DNA of 64,000 nt from positions 1-64,000 of the forward strand of contig NZ_BMHV01000008.1 in assembly GCF_014641495.1 (NCBI RefSeq), read 5' to 3'. This stretch comes from Terasakiella brassicae. Lineage in GTDB: Bacteria; Pseudomonadota; Alphaproteobacteria; Rhodospirillales; Terasakiellaceae. A program made the translations under genes and the position numbers. The notes under the pieces were generated by a model that saw nothing but the letters and a program-made list of their open reading frames with translations, searched no databases and was not told the DNA's origin. This document shows, piece after piece, positions 1 to 8,409 of this stretch; positions within the stretch are counted from its first letter, which is position 1; every line of letters starts with the position of its first letter.

Positions 1-50
1 TCGCCCATGCACCGTCATTGTAAGGGTCTGTAATCGGTAGAATATAAGGG

Positions 51-93
51 TAAAAACAAAACGGACATTCCACGTCACCGTATGAATGTCCGT
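51..93 (-). terminator. Rho-independent terminator of tRNA-Ala
   Basis: A perfect 10-bp inverted repeat (61-70 with 84-93, arm ACGGACATTC) is followed on the minus strand by a T-rich run (60 down to 51). It lies seven bases beyond the 3' end of the minus-strand tRNA, so it should end that transcript. Confidence 0.8.
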
Positions 94-99
94 CTGTAA

Positions 100-175
<76 letters not shown>

Positions 176-191
176 GTAAGTAGGTAGCGCA

Positions 192-219
192 AAATTAGCT
201 ATTTTTTTGCGTCATGCAA
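192..219 (-). promoter_or_regulatory. possible promoter of tRNA-Ala
   Basis: On the minus strand TTGCAT (219-214) and TAATTT (197-192) are 16 bases apart and end 16 bases before the tRNA 5' end. This is a weak match to a sigma-70 promoter. The same stretch has a CGCAAAA/TTTTGCG inverted repeat, so it could instead be the tail of the FYDLN-gene transcript. Confidence 0.3.
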
Positions 220-251
220 GATAAAAATGCATGGATGTGCAAAATATTTTT

Positions 252-602
252 CTAGATGTTTTCGTCTATCGTATCCTCGTCAATATGTTCCATGATTTCC
301 GACATATCAGACTCATCGTTTCCGACCAGATCATCGGTGTCTTCGATGAAGTCGTCGTCATCGTCGCCTATAGCGAGATCGTCGTCGTCATCAACATCGT
401 CGAAATCGTCAAGATCGTCGGGATCATTGCGCTTGATTTTCGGGGGCGGGGCTTTTTCGACCGCGCCTTTTTTTGCCATTAAAGCAGCTTTGTCATTAAT
501 CGGGGTGCTGCATTTTGGGCAAGCTGCATCCGGTTTGCGCATATCGTAAAAATGCGCGCCGCATCCCGGGCATTCGTGTTTAGAGCCCCATTCAGGTTTC
601 AT
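252..602 (-). CDS. FYDLN acid domain protein (TIGR02300 family)
   Basis: This 116-residue protein has an N-terminal zinc-ribbon-like part with two CxxC pairs (CPGC near 11-14, CPKC near 28-31) and the motif HFYDM. The family is named for the related FYDLN motif. The C-terminal half is almost wholly Asp/Glu and probably disordered. The family is restricted mainly to alphaproteobacteria and typically lies divergent from aroA, as here. Its function is unknown; the acidic tail might bind basic proteins or metal, which is inference. The Asp-rich stretch gives Ser-rich open frames on the other strand, which are not genes. Confidence 0.85.
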   Translation of the reverse strand: MKPEWGSKHECPGCGAHFYDMRKPDAACPKCSTPINDKAALMAKKGAVEKAPPPKIKRNDPDDLDDFDDVDDDDDLAIGDDDDDFIEDTDDLVGNDESDMSEIMEHIDEDTIDENI

Positions 603-863
603 ATGTTACCCTCCCTTCGCAACGCTCAACAAAGGCCGGAGATCCGCAGTTTATATGGTGTTAAAGACTGCGAAACCACCGAATAAGAGAAATTGACCAC
701 CCCATTTATCATGGTGTTTCTAAAAAACTGTATAATGAAAAAATCAAAATGTCTTGTTCAGAGTGATGCCAAATTGCATTTTTTTACATGGATCTTTGAT
801 TGACTTCATTGGGCCACTGTAAGAAAGTGCCGGGGAATTCTGCTATCGGAGGCTTAAAACGTC
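603..863 (+). promoter_or_regulatory. divergent intergenic region before aroA
   Basis: This 261-base AT-rich region separates the minus-strand FYDLN gene from aroA. A perfect TATAAT stands at 731-736 but has no good -35 box 17 bases upstream. A CGGAGG ribosome-binding site at 847-852 precedes the GTG start at 864. No conserved ORF or RNA was recognised. Confidence 0.4.
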
Positions 864-2195
864 GTGAAATCTGTCATTTCGAACCAAAGTTCCCCTTTGA
901 ACGGGACCATTCGTGTCCCCGGCGATAAATCCATTTCCCATCGTGCCCTGATGTTTGGGGCAATGGCGGTCGGTGAAACGCGGGTCAGTGGCTTGCTGGA
1001 AGGCGAAGACGTTTTATGTACGGCCTCTGCCATGCGCGCGTTGGGCGCAAAGGTGGAACGCGAAGAGGATGGAACCTGGACGGTACAAGGGCGTGGTGTC
1101 GGCGGGTTTAGCGAACCGACCGGTGTTTTGGATATGGGAAATTCCGGGACAGCTGCGCGTTTATTAATGGGCATTTTGGCAACGCAACCGTTTACGACCT
1201 TTATGACGGGCGATGCGTCCTTGTGTTCACGTCCGATGGAACGGGTGATGAAACCCTTACGTCCAATTGGTGTGAATTTTGTCTCACGCGATAAAGGGCG
1301 CATGCCAATCGCGATTCAGGGGACAAGTAATCCCATGCCGATCCGATATGAATTACCGGTGGCGTCTGCTCAGGTGAAATCCGCAGTGTTGTTGGCCGGG
1401 TTAAATGCACCGGGAAAAACCACGGTGATTGAACCCAATCCCAGCCGGGACCATACCGAGAAAATGTTGACTCATTTTGGCGCCGAGGTTGAGGTTGTAC
1501 ATCAAGACAATGGCGCACGTGTGATTACCTTGACAGGGCAGCCGGAACTGGTGGCCCGTGATGTGGTTGTGCCAACGGATCCAAGTTCGGCTGCGTTCCC
1601 TGTTGTGGCGGCTTTACTTGTACCCGGTTCAAAAATTACGGTGGAAGCCGTGGGTATGAATCCGCTGCGCACCGGCCTGTTTACGACATTAAAAGAAATG
1701 GGCGCAAAGATCAGCGAAGAAAACCGCCGGATTGAAGCGGGGGAAGAAGTCGCCGATCTGGTGGTGGAATATTCCCAGTTACAAGGTGTGGATGTCCCGG
1801 CGAGCCGCGCGCCCAGCATGATTGATGAATATCCGGTTCTGGCGGTTGCTGCTTCCTTTGCCAAGGGAACAACGCGTATGAACGGTCTGGAAGAATTGCG
1901 CGTCAAGGAAAGTGACCGTTTGGCCGTGGTTGCGGAAAGTCTGGCAGCTTGCGGGGTCGATTTAGAAGAAGGTGACGATTATCTGGTGGTCAATGGCAAT
2001 GGGTCCCCGGCACAAGGCGGCGGGGAAATCCAATCCCGTTTGGATCACCGCATTGCCATGTCTTTTATTGTTTTTGGAATGGCTTCAGTTCAACCCGTTC
2101 GGATTGATGATGCCTCCCCGATTGATACGAGCTTTCCCGGTTTTAATGACTTGATGAATGGCCTAGGGGCAAAAGTTCAAAAGAAAGGGGCGTAA
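864..2195 (+). CDS. aroA: 3-phosphoshikimate 1-carboxyvinyltransferase (EPSP synthase)
   Basis: EPSP synthase joins shikimate 3-phosphate and PEP in the shikimate pathway. The 443-residue length is normal. PGDKSISHR (19-27), GNSGTAAR (92-99), [14 protein letters not shown] and ELRVKESDR are present, as is the C-terminal LDHRIAMS. The sequence resembles the class II (CP4-like) alphaproteobacterial type, but has Gly in GNSGT where I recall CP4 having the Ala linked to glyphosate tolerance. The start is GTG with CGGAGG 11 bases upstream; no better start exists. It is the first gene of the aroA-(methyltransferase)-cmk-rpsA run. Confidence 0.96.
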   Translation: MKSVISNQSSPLNGTIRVPGDKSISHRALMFGAMAVGETRVSGLLEGEDVLCTASAMRALGAKVEREEDGTWTVQGRGVGGFSEPTGVLDMGNSGTAARLLMGILATQPFTTFMTGDASLCSRPMERVMKPLRPIGVNFVSRDKGRMPIAIQGTSNPMPIRYELPVASAQVKSAVLLAGLNAPGKTTVIEPNPSRDHTEKMLTHFGAEVEVVHQDNGARVITLTGQPELVARDVVVPTDPSSAAFPVVAALLVPGSKITVEAVGMNPLRTGLFTTLKEMGAKISEENRRIEAGEEVADLVVEYSQLQGVDVPASRAPSMIDEYPVLAVAASFAKGTTRMNGLEELRVKESDRLAVVAESLAACGVDLEEGDDYLVVNGNGSPAQGGGEIQSRLDHRIAMSFIVFGMASVQPVRIDDASPIDTSFPGFNDLMNGLGAKVQKKGA

Positions 2196-2196
2196 T

Positions 2197-2925
2197 ATGA
2201 CACATTATGATAAAGCATTTTATGGTGATTTAGAAAATACAGCTTTACCGTCGAGCGAAACCATAGTTCCATATTTGATGACGTTGATTGAACCAAAGTC
2301 CGTGATCGATTTTGGTTGTGGAACAGCTTGGTGGCTCAAGACATTCAAAGAGCAGGGGGTTGAGCGTATTCAAGGGATTGACGGACCTTTTGTACCTGAC
2401 GAACTATTAGCAATTGAGGCTAAAGAGATCTTGCGAACGGATATGTCAAATCCAATCGATGTTATAGATCATTTTGATCTGTCAATGAGCTTGGAGGTTG
2501 CGGAACATTTGCCGGAGGGAAAAGCATCATTGTTTGTTGACGAGCTTTGTAAGGCTGCACCGATTGTTTTTTTTGCTGCGGCGATTCCAGGTCAAGGAGG
2601 AGCTGGACATATCAATGAACAATGGCCAAGCTATTGGGCAGCTGAATTCAAGCGTAATGGATATAAGTGTTTTGATATCATTCGTTCACGGTTCTGGAAT
2701 GTAGAGAATGTAGCTTGGTGGTATAAACAAAATGCTTTTCTTTATGTCTCAGAAGAAAAAATGGATTCCTTCCAATCGTTTGAGAGCGTAGAGCCTGAAG
2801 AGATCAAGAATTATATTCATCCAGACCTTTTTGCCAGTAAGTTGCGTTATGAAAATCCAGGATTTGGGAAATGGTCTCGAATGGGAGTAAAAGCCATGCG
2901 CAAATCCCTTCTGAAAAGAGTTTAG
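2197..2925 (+). CDS. class I SAM-dependent methyltransferase, inserted between aroA and cmk
   Basis: This 242-residue protein has a glycine-rich SAM motif (DFGCGTAWWL, near residue 41) and an acidic strand-2 end (GIDG). SLEVAEHLPEG, a variant of the motif following strand 4, and GHINEQWPSYW are also present. Related proteins are common in polysaccharide and surface-glycan clusters, but the substrate cannot be told. It starts one base after the aroA stop and ends 12 bases before cmk, so it is co-transcribed. Codon use is clearly more AT-rich than in aroA or cmk, suggesting later acquisition. The aroA-cmk-rpsA order is normally uninterrupted here. Confidence 0.8.
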   Translation: MTHYDKAFYGDLENTALPSSETIVPYLMTLIEPKSVIDFGCGTAWWLKTFKEQGVERIQGIDGPFVPDELLAIEAKEILRTDMSNPIDVIDHFDLSMSLEVAEHLPEGKASLFVDELCKAAPIVFFAAAIPGQGGAGHINEQWPSYWAAEFKRNGYKCFDIIRSRFWNVENVAWWYKQNAFLYVSEEKMDSFQSFESVEPEEIKNYIHPDLFASKLRYENPGFGKWSRMGVKAMRKSLLKRV

Positions 2926-2937
2926 AGAGAATAGACT

Positions 2938-3576
2938 ATGACAATTGTTGTTGCCATTGATGGTCCTGCCGCAGCGGGTAAAGGCACGTTGGCGCGTCGA
3001 GTCGCACAGGATTTGAATTTGGCCTATCTGGATACCGGGTTGTTATATCGGGCAACGGGTTTTTCGGTGTTACAAGAACAGGGCGATCCGAGTGATGAAA
3101 ACCTGGCTTTGGCAGCCGCGCAAAATTTGCAGCCGACAGACCTTGAAAATGACGCATTACGCCATGATGAAGCGGCGCAGGCTGCCTCAAAAGTGGCGGT
3201 AATTCAGTCGGTTAGAGATGAGCTTTTGGCTTTTCAGCGACGTTTTGCCGCAGAACCGCCGGCGGGCAAAAACGGGGCTGTTTTGGATGGTCGCGATATT
3301 GGGACGGTGGTTTGTCCCCATGCGGATGTGAAGCTGTTTGTCACCGCCTCAACCGAGGTCCGCGCACAAAGACGACTAAAAGAGTTGCAAGATCGTGGTC
3401 TTGACGCTATATACGCGCAGGTTTTAAAGGATATGAAAGACCGTGACGCGCGCGATAGCCAACGAGCTGCCGCACCGTTAAAGGCAGCTGACGACGCTGT
3501 AATTTTGGATACATCCGATCTGGATATTGAAGAAGTTATTGCGCAGGCCAAATCGATCATTTCTGAACGAACTTAA
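2938..3576 (+). CDS. cmk: cytidylate kinase
   Basis: Cytidylate kinase phosphorylates CMP and dCMP with ATP. The 212-residue protein has a P-loop GPAAAGKG at 8-15, LDTGLLYRA for the NMP site, the DGRDIGTVVCP motif, and a C-terminal RDxRDSQRAAAPL lid segment. AGAGAGAA lies about seven bases before the ATG. Its place before rpsA is classic in proteobacteria. Confidence 0.95.
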   Translation: MTIVVAIDGPAAAGKGTLARRVAQDLNLAYLDTGLLYRATGFSVLQEQGDPSDENLALAAAQNLQPTDLENDALRHDEAAQAASKVAVIQSVRDELLAFQRRFAAEPPAGKNGAVLDGRDIGTVVCPHADVKLFVTASTEVRAQRRLKELQDRGLDAIYAQVLKDMKDRDARDSQRAAAPLKAADDAVILDTSDLDIEEVIAQAKSIISERT

Positions 3577-3771
3577 AATATACGTCTGTAAACAGGCTTG
3601 CAGCGTTTCCAAAGACAGGAGACGGTGGAGGCTTTTTTGCACTTTCCATGAAGATGGTCGTCTGTCAGTCACCGCGCAGCCCGACCAACCCGTCTTCGAC
3701 GCAATGGCTGGTGACAGACCAACGGAATCAACCGTTTGGCATGTAACAACATTATTAGGACTATTGATATT
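3577..3771 (+). promoter_or_regulatory. structured leader upstream of rpsA
   Basis: This 195-base gap holds two inverted repeats. The first is CGTTTCC/GGAGACG (3604-3610 with 3618-3624), followed at a short distance by a T-run near 3632-3638, which could be a weak cmk terminator. The second is GTCTGTCA/TGACAGAC (3660-3667 with 3712-3719), enclosing the pair CAGCC/GGCTG. Ribosomal protein S1 is autoregulated through its leader in E. coli, so a regulatory fold here is plausible but unproven. Confidence 0.4.
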
Positions 3772-5463
3772 ATGACTGAAGCAGCACCTGTTGTAGAAAA
3801 TTTTGAAGACCTCTTTAACGAAGCATTCGGTGAAGAAGCCCTGTTTGAAGGCCAAGTCGTTACCGGTACGATCATCCGTGTAGAAAACGATTTCGCTATG
3901 GTCGATGTCGGATTGAAATCCGAAGGCCGCATCCCGCTTAAAGAATTTGGTTATGGCGAAGAAGCACAAAAATTGTCCTCTGGCGACAATGTTGACGTTT
4001 TTGTGGAACGCTATGAAAACAAAGACGGTACAGTTGTTCTGTCTCGTGAAAAAGCGAAACGTGAAGAAGCATGGAAGAAACTTGAGAAGCAGTTCGAAGC
4101 ACAAGAACGCGTTAACGGCGTTATTTTCGGTCGCGTTAAAGGCGGCTTCACAGTTGACCTTAACGGCGCTGTTGCCTTCTTGCCGGGTTCGCAAGTTGAC
4201 ATCCGTCCGGTTCGCGATGTGACACCGTTGATGGGCAATGCTCAACCGTTCCAAATCCTGAAAATGGACCGTCAGCGCGGCAACATCGTTGTTTCGCGTC
4301 GTGCCGTTCTGGAAGAAGCCCGTGCGGAAGCGCGCGGCGACCTCATTAAAGGTCTGGAAGAAGGTCAGGTTCTCGACGGTGTTGTCAAGAACATCACCGA
4401 TTACGGTGCGTTTATCGATTTGGGTGGTATCGATGGCTTGCTGCACGTTACCGACATTGCTTGGCGCCGTATTGCGCACCCGTCTGAGGCGCTGCAAATT
4501 GGTGAAACTGTTAAAGTACAGGTTATTCGCTTCAACTCCGATACGCAGCGTATCTCTTTGGGCATGAAACAGCTCGAAGCTGATCCGTGGGAAGGTGTGG
4601 ACGCGAAATACCCGATCGACGGCAAATTCTCCGGTCGTGTTACCAATATCACTGACTACGGTGCATTCGTTGAGCTGGAGCCGGGCGTTGAAGGTCTGGT
4701 TCACGTTTCTGAAATGTCTTGGACGAAAAAGAACGTTCACCCGGGCAAAATCGTTTCTACGTCTCAAGAAGTCGAAGTTATGGTTCTGGATGTGGATCCG
4801 GTCAAACGCCGTATCTCCTTGGGTCTGAAACAGTGCCTGTCCAACCCGTGGGATGCGTTCCTGGCTGAAAACCCGGCTGGGTCTGAAGTTGAAGGCGAAA
4901 TCAAAAACATCACTGAATTCGGTCTGTTCATTGGTTTGAATGGCGAGATTGACGGTATGGTTCACATGTCTGATCTGGCATGGGAAGGCACACCGGAAGA
5001 AGCGCTGGCTTCCTTCAACAAAGGCGATGTTGTGAAAGCGAAAGTTCTCGACGTTGATGTTGAGAAAGAGCGTATCTCCCTCGGCATCAAGCAGCTTTCT
5101 GAAGATCCGTTTGAATCTGCTGCTGGCGACATCAAGAAAAACCAAGTGGTTACTTGTACAGTTGTTGGTGTTGAAGAAAACGGTCTGGAAGTCGAAATCG
5201 ACGGCGGCCTGACAGGTTACATCCGTCGTGGTGATCTGGCCCGTGATCGTGGTGATCAACGCACCGATCGTTTCAATGCCGGTGACAAAGTTGACGCCAA
5301 AGTGACACAGTTCGACAAGAAAAACCGCAAGGTTACTCTGTCTGTGAAAGCTCTGGAAGTTGAAGAAGAGAAGAAAGCGATGGCTGAATACGGCTCTTCC
5401 GACTCTGGTGCGTCTTTGGGTGACATTCTTGGTGCCGCTCTGGAACAAAAGAAAGAAGGCTAA
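3772..5463 (+). CDS. rpsA: 30S ribosomal protein S1
   Basis: S1 binds mRNA on the small ribosomal subunit and helps initiate translation. The protein is 563 residues from the ATG at 3772, which matches the family start (MTEAAPVVENF); an in-frame start 12 codons upstream gives an atypical extension. Repeated S1 (OB-fold) motifs such as NITDYGAFIDLGG, VHVSEMSW and RISLGLKQ recur about six times. Codon use is strongly biased (CGT, GGT, GTT, AAA), as expected for a highly expressed gene. A strong terminator follows. Confidence 0.97.
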   Translation: MTEAAPVVENFEDLFNEAFGEEALFEGQVVTGTIIRVENDFAMVDVGLKSEGRIPLKEFGYGEEAQKLSSGDNVDVFVERYENKDGTVVLSREKAKREEAWKKLEKQFEAQERVNGVIFGRVKGGFTVDLNGAVAFLPGSQVDIRPVRDVTPLMGNAQPFQILKMDRQRGNIVVSRRAVLEEARAEARGDLIKGLEEGQVLDGVVKNITDYGAFIDLGGIDGLLHVTDIAWRRIAHPSEALQIGETVKVQVIRFNSDTQRISLGMKQLEADPWEGVDAKYPIDGKFSGRVTNITDYGAFVELEPGVEGLVHVSEMSWTKKNVHPGKIVSTSQEVEVMVLDVDPVKRRISLGLKQCLSNPWDAFLAENPAGSEVEGEIKNITEFGLFIGLNGEIDGMVHMSDLAWEGTPEEALASFNKGDVVKAKVLDVDVEKERISLGIKQLSEDPFESAAGDIKKNQVVTCTVVGVEENGLEVEIDGGLTGYIRRGDLARDRGDQRTDRFNAGDKVDAKVTQFDKKNRKVTLSVKALEVEEEKKAMAEYGSSDSGASLGDILGAALEQKKEG

Positions 5464-5532
5464 TTGCCAACCTGATGTAAACATTGTTTTACATTAAGGG
5501 AAAGCTCAGCTCTTTCTTTTGAAGAAGACAAA

Positions 5533-5573
5533 AAAACCCCTTCCTGCTTTGACGGGAAGGGGTTTTTGCTTTT
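5533..5573 (+). terminator. Rho-independent terminator after rpsA
   Basis: The stem CCCCTTCC/GGAAGGGG (5537-5544 with 5554-5561) is extended by flanking A and T runs, then TTTTTGCTTTT. It lies 70 bases after the rpsA stop and separates it from sppA. Confidence 0.9.
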
Positions 5574-5653
5574 ATATATGCGGCGCAAAGTTGTTGTTGC
5601 CGATGGGCAGTACACAAATATGGAAAACATTCTGATCGTTTACGCCTGAGTGA

Positions 5654-6583
5654 ATGAGAAAGCGGGTATTGATGACATTTTCTTCGGATTGGTTGCTGGA
5701 CCGGATACGCCTGAAACGCCGTTTACGGATTTGGCAGGGGATCGGCATTCTTGCGCTTTGTGGTGTGGTTTTAGCCTTGGCGGCACGTTTTGATATGTTA
5801 TCACATGGTGATCATATTGCACGTCTTTGGGTGGAAGGCATCATCAGTGACGATGTGGAACGCGATGATCTGATTGCGGAACTTGCCCGTGATGATCAGG
5901 TAAAGGCGGTTATTGTACGCATCAACAGCCCCGGTGGAACGGTTGTCGGCGGCGAGGCCCTTTATAAAAACCTGCGGGCGTTGGCCGCAAAGAAACCCGT
6001 GGTCGCCGTGATGGGGGAGGTTGCGGCCTCTGCCGCTTATATGACGGCGTTGGCAAGTGATCATATCGTGGCGCGCGAAGGGACGTTAACCGGTTCCATC
6101 GGTGTTTTGATGCAATCGGCAAATGTGAAAGAACTGATGGATAAGATCGGCGTGAAACCGGTTGTGATCAAAAGTTCGCCCTTGAAGGCCACGCCGAATC
6201 CGATGGAAGATTTAACACCCGAAGCCGAAAAGGTCACGCAGAATGTGATCATGGATATGTACCAGATGTTTTTGGCTATGGTGGTTGAACGCCGTGGGCT
6301 GGCGATTGATAAAGCCAAGACCTTGGCCGATGGGCGTATCTTTACGGGACGACAGGCAAAGACAGTCGGTCTGATTGATGACATTGGCAATGAGGCAACG
6401 GCAATTCGCTGGTTGGTTGAACAGAAGAAACTGGCGAAAGATCTGGAGATTTTTGACGCTTTATATGGTGAAGAAAGTTTTTGGCAGGAGACACAAAGTC
6501 GAATTTTCGGAAGTTTTTTTGATAAAACGTTGATTCCAGAAGGACTTAGACTTGACGGTTTGGTTTCCGTCTGGCACCCTTAA
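5654..6583 (+). CDS. sppA: signal peptide peptidase SppA, short form
   Basis: SppA is a membrane serine protease that cuts leftover signal peptides. The 309-residue protein is the single-domain form with one N-terminal membrane segment (about 27-45). VRINSPGG (88-95) precedes the nucleophile Ser127 in GEVAASAAYM, and Lys178 in SSPLKATPNP is the likely general base of the Ser/Lys dyad. The start is uncertain: ATG at 5672 is an alternative, and neither has a strong ribosome-binding site. Confidence 0.9.
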   Translation: MRKRVLMTFSSDWLLDRIRLKRRLRIWQGIGILALCGVVLALAARFDMLSHGDHIARLWVEGIISDDVERDDLIAELARDDQVKAVIVRINSPGGTVVGGEALYKNLRALAAKKPVVAVMGEVAASAAYMTALASDHIVAREGTLTGSIGVLMQSANVKELMDKIGVKPVVIKSSPLKATPNPMEDLTPEAEKVTQNVIMDMYQMFLAMVVERRGLAIDKAKTLADGRIFTGRQAKTVGLIDDIGNEATAIRWLVEQKKLAKDLEIFDALYGEESFWQETQSRIFGSFFDKTLIPEGLRLDGLVSVWHP

Positions 6584-6646
6584 TAAAAGCAATAAGCCTA
6601 TTGGAGGCCCACCGTCGGGTCGATTTTAAATAAGGAGCAGGTGCCA

Positions 6647-6925
6647 ATGACCAAATCGGAACTGATTGCGCGTTTGGCAGAAGCAAACCCCCACCTTTTC
6701 CAGCGTGACGTGGAACGAATTGTTTCGACCATTTTCGATGAAATTACGTCTGCGTTGGCAAGTGGTGACCGGGTAGAATTACGCGGTTTCGGCGCATTTT
6801 CCGTCAAAACACGTGGCTCACGCGTTGGTCGTAACCCACGCACCGGTGAGTCTGTGGATGTTGGCGAAAAGGCCGTCCCATACTTCAAGACCGGAAAGAA
6901 ATTGAGAGAACGCCTGAACGGCTGA
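6647..6925 (+). CDS. ihfB: integration host factor subunit beta
   Basis: This 92-residue DNA-bending protein of the HU/IHF family pairs with IhfA. It shows the family start [19 protein letters not shown], and the DNA-arm motif GRNPRTGE followed by [15 protein letters not shown]. The ATG at 6647 is chosen because AAGGAG (6632-6637) is nine bases upstream; a GTG two codons earlier is too close. Its position before lapA is the usual one in proteobacteria. Confidence 0.95.
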   Translation: MTKSELIARLAEANPHLFQRDVERIVSTIFDEITSALASGDRVELRGFGAFSVKTRGSRVGRNPRTGESVDVGEKAVPYFKTGKKLRERLNG

Positions 6926-7027
6926 TTTCACTTTCCTTGCGTATGTACCTCAGTGTATGACAGGCGAATACGTTGACGTCTTTGCTTGGAGTTGGCGTGC
7001 GTTCGTGTTTTTTGAAAGTTACGTGTG

Positions 7028-7375
7028 ATGAAAATCCTGTCCTGGCTGCTTTTTATACCCTTTGCACTAGTTGTGGTTATTTTTGCGGTGTCCAATCGGG
7101 GATCGATTGCAGTTGATTTTTGGCCGCTGCCTTTTTCTCAGGATATTCCCCTTTACTTACTAAGTCTCGGCACACTGGCCTTTGGATTTTTCTTTGGGGC
7201 GTTATTGACGTGGCTGTCGGTTGCCAAATGGCGCGTCATTGCCATCAGCCGCAAAAAAGACACGGAATATGCCGAGCAGGAAATCGCACGTCTTCAGCAA
7301 AAAATCACACAAATGGAAGCCGCCGCAAAACCAAAACAGGATGTCTTGCCTGCTGTCAAAACGGATGCGGCCTGA
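7028..7375 (+). CDS. lapA: LapA family (DUF1049) inner-membrane protein
   Basis: The 115-residue protein has two membrane segments (about 5-24 and 42-65). They are joined by the loop SNRGSIAVDFWPLPF, and a basic, coiled C-terminal tail faces the cytoplasm. LapA proteins are linked to LPS assembly and control of LpxC turnover. ihfB-lapA is a conserved pair. The usual alphaproteobacterial neighbours trpF-trpB-trpA are absent here; a LysR gene follows instead. GTG at 7025 and ATG at 7028 are adjacent and the ATG is preferred. Confidence 0.8.
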   Translation: MKILSWLLFIPFALVVVIFAVSNRGSIAVDFWPLPFSQDIPLYLLSLGTLAFGFFFGALLTWLSVAKWRVIAISRKKDTEYAEQEIARLQQKITQMEAAAKPKQDVLPAVKTDAA

Positions 7376-7409
7376 CGAACGGGGCTGAGCGTAGGAGCGC
7401 GGGCGTCGG

Positions 7410-8261
7410 ATGGATATTACCTTAGCGAAAACATTTCTGGCAATTATCGAACTGGGCAATTTTGCCAAAGCTGCCGATCAGTTGTATGTCACGCAATCAA
7501 CGATCAGCACACGTATTAAACAGTTGGAAGATTTGTTGGGACAAACCCTGTTTATTCGCACAAAATCCGGCACGACATTGACCCCGGCGGGCGCACAATT
7601 TCGCCCGTTTGCGGAAAAAATCGTTCAAACCTGGGAACAGGCCCGGCAAGAAGTTGCCTTGCCAACCGCCTTTGAAGCGCGCTTAAGTGTCGGCGTTCAG
7701 TTTACCTTGTGGGAACGCCTAATGGTGAAATGGTTGCCGTGGATTAAAAAAGCGGTGCCGGATTATGCGATTTTGGCCGATGTCGGTTCTTCAGAATGGT
7801 TGATGCAGCAATTGGTCAATGGCTTGTTGGATCTGGTCATTACTTATACCCCGCAAAATCGCAGTGGCTTGGTTGTTGAAAAATTAATGGAAGAACGCCT
7901 CGTGCTGGTTTCCGACAGCACACGCGCCTTTGGCCCCAGTGACAAGGATTATATTTTTGTTGATTGGGGACCGGAATATAAAATGGATCATGCCTGCGAA
8001 TTTCCCGCACGTGATATGGCACCGGTGACAACCAATTATGGCCCGTTGGCCTTACAATATTTGCTGACCAATGGGGGGTCTGCCTACCTGCCCATGCGTA
8101 TGGTGCGCCCCTTTTTAGAAGACGGTCGTCTGGAACTGATCGAAAAAGCCCCGGTTTTTGCACGTGCCGTTTATTCCGTCTTTATGGAAAATGATGATAG
8201 CACCCGTTTTGAAAAAGCCTTGGAAGGCTTGCATCATGTCGCGAGTCTGGAAGAAGAATAA
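7410..8261 (+). CDS. LysR-type transcriptional regulator
   Basis: The 283-residue protein has a LysR helix-turn-helix at about 3-60 (LAKTFLAIIELGNFAKAADQ, then STISTRIKQLE) and a periplasmic-binding-protein-like effector domain after about residue 90. TAGGAG at 7392-7397 precedes the ATG. It lies on the same strand immediately before the ATP-grasp/GNAT locus, with a 148-base gap holding one copy of a 53-bp sequence repeated later in the locus. It may control that locus; this is inferred from position only. Confidence 0.88.
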   Translation: MDITLAKTFLAIIELGNFAKAADQLYVTQSTISTRIKQLEDLLGQTLFIRTKSGTTLTPAGAQFRPFAEKIVQTWEQARQEVALPTAFEARLSVGVQFTLWERLMVKWLPWIKKAVPDYAILADVGSSEWLMQQLVNGLLDLVITYTPQNRSGLVVEKLMEERLVLVSDSTRAFGPSDKDYIFVDWGPEYKMDHACEFPARDMAPVTTNYGPLALQYLLTNGGSAYLPMRMVRPFLEDGRLELIEKAPVFARAVYSVFMENDDSTRFEKALEGLHHVASLEEE

Positions 8262-8272
8262 AACCCTCCATT

Positions 8273-8325
8273 AAATTCGATTTTTTCAAATTTAAACTCA
8301 AATATTATTCGCTTTTCAAAAGTGT
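8273..8325 (+). repeat. upstream sequence copy A of the ATP-grasp locus
   Basis: This 53-bp stretch aligns without gaps to 10325-10377 with about 41 identical positions. Shared blocks are AAATTCGA, AATTTAA, AAATATTATTC, CTTTTCAAA and GTGT. It ends 84 bases before the ATP-grasp gene start. Both copies sit directly upstream of a gene start in the same orientation, as expected for a shared promoter or operator. Confidence 0.7.
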
Positions 8326-8409
8326 GGAAGAGGCATAAAGCAACATCTTGCCTCCTTTTTTGTTTTGAAAATTGAAGATCATCTTCGTTTATATGAGAGA
8401 ACCGTATTC

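Noticed and set aside
256-549. Ser-rich plus-strand frame opposite the FYDLN gene
   Set aside because: It arises only because GAT/GAC (Asp) codons read as Ser or Val codons on the other strand.
3478-5484. 668-codon open frame antisense to rpsA
   Set aside because: It is a mirror of the strongly biased S1 codons (Phe/Asn-rich nonsense), has no known motif, and rpsA is certain.
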